Part shown: piece by piece, positions 59,677 through 64,000 of the stretch
Numbering within the stretch: position 1 is the stretch's first letter
Layout: the number at the start of each line of letters is the position of its first letter
NCBI RefSeq assembly: GCF_937959485.1
Contig: NZ_CALGPY010000012.1
Coordinates: 124,001 to 188,000 of the forward strand
DNA: 64,000 nt
Direction of reading: 5' to 3'
Source of the DNA: an uncultured Campylobacter sp.
GTDB taxonomy: Bacteria > Campylobacterota > Campylobacteria > Campylobacterales > Campylobacteraceae
Notes under the pieces: model-generated
What the model was told of the DNA's origin: nothing
The model's database searches: none
The model's input: only the letters and a program-made list of their open reading frames with translations
Position numbers and translations under genes: made by a program

Positions 59677-60938
59677 TTTAGCTTCCGATAAATTTTATAA
59701 AATAGCCGCAAAAGCGCGGGGCTAGCGTAAAACAAGACCATCATCAGCGTCTGCGTGCGGCTTGCATGCGCCGCGAAAAATCCAAAATCCAGCCGCTCGC
59801 GCACCAAAGCGTGCAGTGAGTGGATCTGATCCACAGCTTCTGCAGCGCTTAAAGGAGAGCGGGGATCTGCGATCTTTCTTTGCGACGCAGAATTTTGCTT
59901 AGAATTTCGCATATAATTTTGCTCGGAGGAATTTTTAAATGCAGAATTTTTACTGCATGCGCAAGATAAACTATCAGCGCCATGCAAATCTGCCTCGTTT
60001 GCCAAGCTGCGCGTATTAGCCTTGGAAGGAGAAGTCGCATCCCCATCCGAACTTGCAGGATCAAAACTCGATTTGATAATTAAAAACGCCGTATTCAGCG
60101 CGGACTCACAGCGAGTAAAATTAGCCTCACGCGCCAAGCTTGGATAATTCGCAGCGATCGCCTCAGTATAGCGGCGCACCGCAGCGATGACCGCCAGATG
60201 CCTGCGCGCAAATGAGTTTACGGTCGAGCCCGCCCTTACGCGATAAAAATATAAAATTTCATCCGTGCACGCCGCAATAGAAGCGTTAAAAATATCAAAA
60301 AATATCGCTACGTCCTCATAGATCTGCCCCGTAGGAAAGCGCAAAGCAGCGAAAATTTCACGAGCAAACAGCGCGCGCCAAACCGCGGTGCTAAAATACG
60401 GATCCTGCGTGCAGCTGCGTCTAAAAAGCTCTTGCGGCGATATTTTATATTCGCCTGCGTTGGCATTCGAATTTTCGATCTTTTCCGGATTATTAATCTC
60501 TTTAGAATTTTGATTTTCTTTAGAATTCAAAGCCGCCTTGAAATTATTTATTTCGCTCTCGTCGCTAAATGCCGCGTAGCCGCACATAGCAATTTTGGTG
60601 CAAAATTTCTGCGTCAGGCGAAAAAGAGTCTCAATCAAATCAAAGCTTATCAAATCGTCGCTATCTACGAAACTGATAAACTCTCCGCGAGCGATATCTA
60701 AAGCAGCGTTTCGTGCGCTAGCTTGCCCGCCGTTTGGTTTATGCAGCACACACACACGGGGATCGCGCGCGGCGTATTCGTCGCAAATCGCCTCGCTGCC
60801 ATCATTTGAGCCATCATCTACGAGCAAAATTTCTAAGTTCGTATAGGTCTGAGCCGTGATGCGCTCCACGCAAGCGCGCAGGAATTCTTTGACATTATAA
60901 ACGGGAATGATGACCGAGATTAGGGGATTTTCGCTCAT
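59673..60938 (-). CDS. GT2 glycosyltransferase with two low-complexity inserts
   Basis: A family 2 inverting transferase. The N-terminal GT-A domain has LISVIIPVYNVKEFLRACVE, ILLVDDGSNDGSEAICDEY, GGQASARNAALDIARGEFIS and the DxD-type FVDSDDLISFDLI. Two segments look inserted: residues about 137-165 (SKENQNSKEINNPEKIENSN) and about 298-350 (Ser/Asn-rich). These lengthen it to 421 residues. A position similar to pglI would fit a branching glucosyltransferase, but sequence similarity to PglI is general. Start shares one base with the PglH-like gene's stop. Confidence 0.78.
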   Translation of the reverse strand: MSENPLISVIIPVYNVKEFLRACVERITAQTYTNLEILLVDDGSNDGSEAICDEYAARDPRVCVLHKPNGGQASARNAALDIARGEFISFVDSDDLISFDLIETLFRLTQKFCTKIAMCGYAAFSDESEINNFKAALNSKENQNSKEINNPEKIENSNANAGEYKISPQELFRRSCTQDPYFSTAVWRALFAREIFAALRFPTGQIYEDVAIFFDIFNASIAACTDEILYFYRVRAGSTVNSFARRHLAVIAAVRRYTEAIAANYPSLAREANFTRCESALNTAFLIIKSSFDPASSDGDATSPSKANTRSLANEADLHGADSLSCACSKNSAFKNSSEQNYMRNSKQNSASQRKIADPRSPLSAAEAVDQIHSLHALVRERLDFGFFAAHASRTQTLMMVLFYASPALLRLFYKIYRKLK

Positions 60939-62017
60939 TATTCCTCCCTGTGTATCGTAGCGGCTATGAAATCCAGCCAGCGTCGCCCGATCGTTTCAAT
61001 TTTAAAGCTCTCCTCGCGTTTGGAGGCGTTTTGCACGAGTCGCTCGCGTAGCTTCTCGTCGCTCATTAGAATTTCAAGCTTTTTAGCGATACTTGCGCTA
61101 TCACCTACAGGGCATAAAAACCCATCCACGCCGTCACTTATAAGCTCACTAGGACCTGCGATGCAATCTGTGGAAATTCTAGCGGTGCCGAAAAATATAC
61201 TCTCCATCAAAATATTGCAAAAGCCCTCCATCTTGGAGGTTACGACTACGATTTTAGCGCGTTCATATAAGCTTTCGATATCGCGCACAAAGCCGATGAA
61301 TTGCACATTTAAGCGCAGCTTCGCAGCTAGGCTCTCAAGGCTCTTTCGCTCCTCTCCGTCGCCTGCAATCACCATCTTCCACTCTTTTAAAAGATTGAAA
61401 TCTATAAGCGCAAGTGCCTTAAGAAGGACATCAAAGCCCTTATAGACATTGAGTCGGCCGGCTGCTAGGATGATATTTTCTTTAGGCGGGCGAGCCTCTT
61501 TAGCATGGCTGATCTCAAACATCGGATTAGGCATAATCACGCGATTTTGCACATATGTGTAATGATCCAGATCAAATTTACTAAGCACGCTAAGACCTGC
61601 AGCCCTCGGATAAAAGATCCGCTTTAGCGCGCGCCAGATCGGACTTTTTAAAAAGCGATGATTGGTGTGTTCGGAGACGATGATTTTCTGCCCGACTCCA
61701 AGATTTGCGATAAGCGTAAGGACATTGGTATTATCTAAAAACGAGATTACGACGTCAAATTTACGACTTTTTAGAAGCCTGTGCAAGGCTAAAATTTTAT
61801 CGTAGCGCTTTTTTATATTGCCAAAAACTCCTAAATCGCCCACTCCTAAATCCAGGCTAATAAGCTCAATCTTAGGATCCAGCGCGTAAAACGGCTCGTC
61901 TGCGTCAAATTTTATCACGCAGACTTCATTCTCGCGGCAGAAAAAATTTGCCAGCACGCTTAGCACGCGCTCGGCACCGCCCTTGCCTAAAGCAGAAATC
62001 ACCATAGCTATTTTCAT
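60938..62017 (-). CDS. pglH: PglH-like GalNAc polymerase
   Basis: GT4 enzyme that adds terminal GalNAc residues processively in C. jejuni. It matches PglH by eye better than the paralogue at 58633: MKIAMVISALGKGGAERVLS, NEVCVIKFDADEPFYALDP, DVVISFLDNTNVLTLIANLG, IVSEHTNHRFLKSPIWRALK and NIILAAGRLNVYKGFDVLLK. The donor-site SKMEGFCNILMESIFFGTAR is intact. Length 359. It follows the pyruvyltransferase-like gene with one base between. Confidence 0.82.
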   Translation of the reverse strand: MKIAMVISALGKGGAERVLSVLANFFCRENEVCVIKFDADEPFYALDPKIELISLDLGVGDLGVFGNIKKRYDKILALHRLLKSRKFDVVISFLDNTNVLTLIANLGVGQKIIVSEHTNHRFLKSPIWRALKRIFYPRAAGLSVLSKFDLDHYTYVQNRVIMPNPMFEISHAKEARPPKENIILAAGRLNVYKGFDVLLKALALIDFNLLKEWKMVIAGDGEERKSLESLAAKLRLNVQFIGFVRDIESLYERAKIVVVTSKMEGFCNILMESIFFGTARISTDCIAGPSELISDGVDGFLCPVGDSASIAKKLEILMSDEKLRERLVQNASKREESFKIETIGRRWLDFIAATIHREE

Positions 62018-62018
62018 T

Positions 62019-63080
62019 TTATGAGCCTAAACTTATTTTTAAAAATTTCATCGAATCCTCTCTTTTACGGCGCAACGCCTCATTTACGCCATCCCAATCG
62101 ATAGTCGCGTCCAACCGCGCGTCTTTGGGATCTTGCAAAGCTCTATCTTCAAGCCCAAAGGAGCCCAAAAGCGAGCTAAAGCGCGACCCGCCGCGACTAG
62201 CGTTAACGAGCACAAAAAACGGCTTATTAAAGATTATGGAAAATACACAGCCGTGAAATGAGTCAGTTAGCACAAACTCCGCGCCTGCAATAGCGCTTAG
62301 CCATGCTTTTATGCCGATGCGGTTGCCGCGGTCGTTCACCTCATCTATCTCTAGGTCGCTTTGCTTCTTTAATAGCTCTATCGCCGCTTCTGAGCGAGGC
62401 GATGGATCTAGGATATAGGCAAAGCCCTTACGCTTTGGCGCATGGCTTAAAAATTTATCGTAAATCTCTTTGTTAGCCAAAAGCGTAGGATCTAGCACCC
62501 AGCGCGCATCTACGCCAAAGCATTCGCGCGCAAGCCTTACGCCGTCGCACTCGCGCACCGAAATAGCTTTAAATTTAGCCAAATTTGCAGCGTGAGCTTT
62601 TAAATCTGCGGGATTTTTAAGCCCACAGAGCCTATCTCCGCCGAAGCTTGCAGCATAGGCGATCCGCGTGCAGTTAGGCGGCAAAAATCCAAGGCTAAAG
62701 CAATCTGCAAAATCCGCAAAATAGCTAGGGCGAAAAACCTGATCGCTTCCTAAAATCACCGCTTCAAAGCGCTCTTTCTCGCACAGTGCTTTTAAATCCG
62801 CAGGCGTGCAAACAGGCGCGGTTGAAGGAATATTTTCCGATACAAACTCGCTAGTATCGCGCTCGTAAGAGGGATTAAATTTCGCGCCGCAAAGCTCCTT
62901 TTTAAGCGCGCATACCACTAAAAATTTAATATACGCAATCGATAGTTTACTTCTTTGCAGGCGCAAATTTATGAGACGTGGCTCATGCCCTAGCCCCACT
63001 AGTACGCGGCTTAGCGCGTAAGCTTGTAAAATTCCGCCGTAATTATTTACTAGCGGCAGGGTAAAAATCCCGATCTTCAT
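62019..63080 (-). CDS. Polysaccharide pyruvyl transferase family protein
   Basis: The family adds pyruvyl ketals to sugars in exported glycans, though many members act on other surface polymers. The start IGIFTLPLVNNYGGILQAYA with LSRVLVGLGHEPRLIN is diagnostic. Further elements are VILGSDQVFRPSYF, RIAYAASFGGDRL, SVRECDGVRLARECFG and TDSFHGCVFSIIFNKPFFVL. Length 353. It overlaps the F420-dehydrogenase-beta-like gene by 4 bases. This pair is common in capsule or exopolysaccharide loci and is absent from the C. jejuni pgl locus as I recall it. Confidence 0.85.
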   Translation of the reverse strand: MKIGIFTLPLVNNYGGILQAYALSRVLVGLGHEPRLINLRLQRSKLSIAYIKFLVVCALKKELCGAKFNPSYERDTSEFVSENIPSTAPVCTPADLKALCEKERFEAVILGSDQVFRPSYFADFADCFSLGFLPPNCTRIAYAASFGGDRLCGLKNPADLKAHAANLAKFKAISVRECDGVRLARECFGVDARWVLDPTLLANKEIYDKFLSHAPKRKGFAYILDPSPRSEAAIELLKKQSDLEIDEVNDRGNRIGIKAWLSAIAGAEFVLTDSFHGCVFSIIFNKPFFVLVNASRGGSRFSSLLGSFGLEDRALQDPKDARLDATIDWDGVNEALRRKREDSMKFLKISLGS

Positions 63081-64000
63081 GCAAACTTCCTATAAATTTT
63101 ATATGCCGCGATCTTTGGTAGCGCCAAAAGCGCTAGCACTTTATTCGCAGCGGCAATTTTTTTAAGCCTAGCAGCGATGAAATCATCACAATCAAAATGC
63201 GTAGCACTATATCGCTGGATCTGAAGCTTCTGGCGCAAGATGTAACGCCTAAGCGGGTTTTTCGCGCCATAGAAAATTTCGTTTTTACACTCCACTTGGC
63301 TTTGCTGCGAGCGCTGCACCTCTGCTGCGGATATCCGCTCGCAAAAAATCTCCTCGCGTGCCTGCTTCGTAGGCTGCGAAAACAGCGCGTCGATCTGAGC
63401 TGCGCGCGTAATTACGAGCGATGTGCCGCGCCACTCGCTTATTTCGCTTTGCAGCCACGCATCCATCAGCACGACGTCGGTGCATTTAGCAAAAACGTCG
63501 GTGCAGGCGTTGCACGCAAGCGGCGTAAAAGCGCGCGAGCTCCAGTATGCAAAGGCGCTACTACTGCGATCATCTATCGCCTCGCTGCCGTCTGCAGCGC
63601 GGAATTTAAAGCCAAAGCTCATCGCACTTTTGCCCGCGATTTTATATCTGTAATTAACCGTCGTGAGCTGCTTACGCTCTTTAAACGCAAGATCTGCCAG
63701 CTTATACGTAAAAGCAGCACCCTTGCCCTGTCCGCAAACCAGCCCGATAATAAAACTTATGCGGGATTTAAGGCGCGGATTTTTGCTCGCAGCAAGCCTT
63801 AAGGCCTTAGCAAAGCACGGCAGCGCGCTGATCGCGTATCTGCCCTCGCGGCGCGACATCTCCTTTAGCACTGCTTCAAGCGTGAGCGGATAGTAAGCGG
63901 ACGAGCGCGCGCGAGTAAGCTCATCAGCATTTTTTATCACGCTAAATTTAAATAGCGGCACGGAATTTTCGCCCATAGAATTTCGCGTGTTTTTAGAATT
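63077..64000 (-). CDS. Coenzyme F420 hydrogenase/dehydrogenase beta-subunit-like protein (5' end outside window)
   Basis: Members linked to polysaccharide loci are iron-sulfur flavoproteins thought to reduce sugar or pyruvyl intermediates. The visible part has YYPLTLEAVLKEMSRREGRY, ISALPCFAKALRLAASKNPR with the expected PC, LVCGQGKG and a Cys-rich CNACTDVFAKCTDVVLMDAW. An N-terminal ferredoxin-like domain is expected upstream. The frame remains open through the last base of the window (reading NSKNTRNS before MGENS), so ATG 63976 is probably internal. Asn/Ser phrases around it resemble the low-complexity inserts seen in neighbours. The C-terminus ends with a basic helix. Confidence 0.75.
   Translation of the reverse strand, partial: NSKNTRNSMGENSVPLFKFSVIKNADELTRARSSAYYPLTLEAVLKEMSRREGRYAISALPCFAKALRLAASKNPRLKSRISFIIGLVCGQGKGAAFTYKLADLAFKERKQLTTVNYRYKIAGKSAMSFGFKFRAADGSEAIDDRSSSAFAYWSSRAFTPLACNACTDVFAKCTDVVLMDAWLQSEISEWRGTSLVITRAAQIDALFSQPTKQAREEIFCERISAAEVQRSQQSQVECKNEIFYGAKNPLRRYILRQKLQIQRYSATHFDCDDFIAARLKKIAAANKVLALLALPKIAAYKIYRKFA

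Overview
The window is chromosomal DNA from a member of the Campylobacterota, most probably a GC-richer oral-type Campylobacter (C. gracilis-like; this species guess is inference). Supporting signs are hobA, found only in this phylum; the gene orders glmU-coaBC-uppS-prepilin peptidase-permease-truA and folP-holB-hobA-lysC-rppH-hemW-tatB-tatC-queA, which follow the C. jejuni order as I remember it; an orphan atpE; and a complete early pgl N-glycosylation locus. No replication origin, prophage, insertion sequence or CRISPR array was found.

Layout. 1-5.7 kb (+): end of glmU, coaBC, uppS, a small zinc-ribbon membrane protein, prepilin peptidase, an LptF/LptG-type permease, and a truA with a large N-terminal extension. 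6.0-9.0 kb: a TAXI-type TRAP transporter. 9.7-12.8 kb: a TonB-dependent siderophore receptor overlapping an esterase gene. 12.9-15.1 kb: a small protein, lrgA/lrgB-like genes and a cytidylate-kinase-like gene. 15.4-19.0 kb: uncharacterised genes, one split into two frames at a (GC)6 tract. 19.3-23.3 kb (-): folP, holB, hobA, lysC, rppH. 23.4-28.5 kb (+): hemW, tatB, tatC, queA and two unknowns. 28.8-35.4 kb (-): two small membrane proteins, rpsR, ssb, rpsF, holA, rnr and an HDOD-like gene. 35.6-41.2 kb: an AT-rich island with three paralogous membrane proteins, RTX/FrpC-like toxin fragments and three copies of a non-coding repeat. 41.5-47.4 kb (-): tRNA-Leu, atpE, leuA, pssA, ftsH, prmA. 47.5-64 kb (-): hisA, hisH, then pglF-E-D-C-A-B-J, further glycosyltransferases including a PglH-like one, a pyruvyltransferase-like gene and an F420-dehydrogenase-beta-like gene cut by the window end.

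The AT-rich island is the best candidate for an undescribed system. A membrane protein carrying the motif RDYDKEP sits immediately upstream of a full or truncated start of the same toxin-like gene, and a conserved repeat with a small stem-loop separates the units. This resembles a decaying polymorphic-toxin array in which the membrane proteins could give immunity; that function is inference.

A second theme is low-complexity coding sequence built from AAATTT-type words. It extends or interrupts otherwise ordinary enzymes (TruA, TatB, an HDOD protein, HisH, PglB, a GT2 glycosyltransferase and a zinc-ribbon protein), and the same words fill the intergenic spacers. AAATTT fits RAATTY, the methylation motif tied to natural transformation in C. 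jejuni, so an uptake-related origin is a testable idea.
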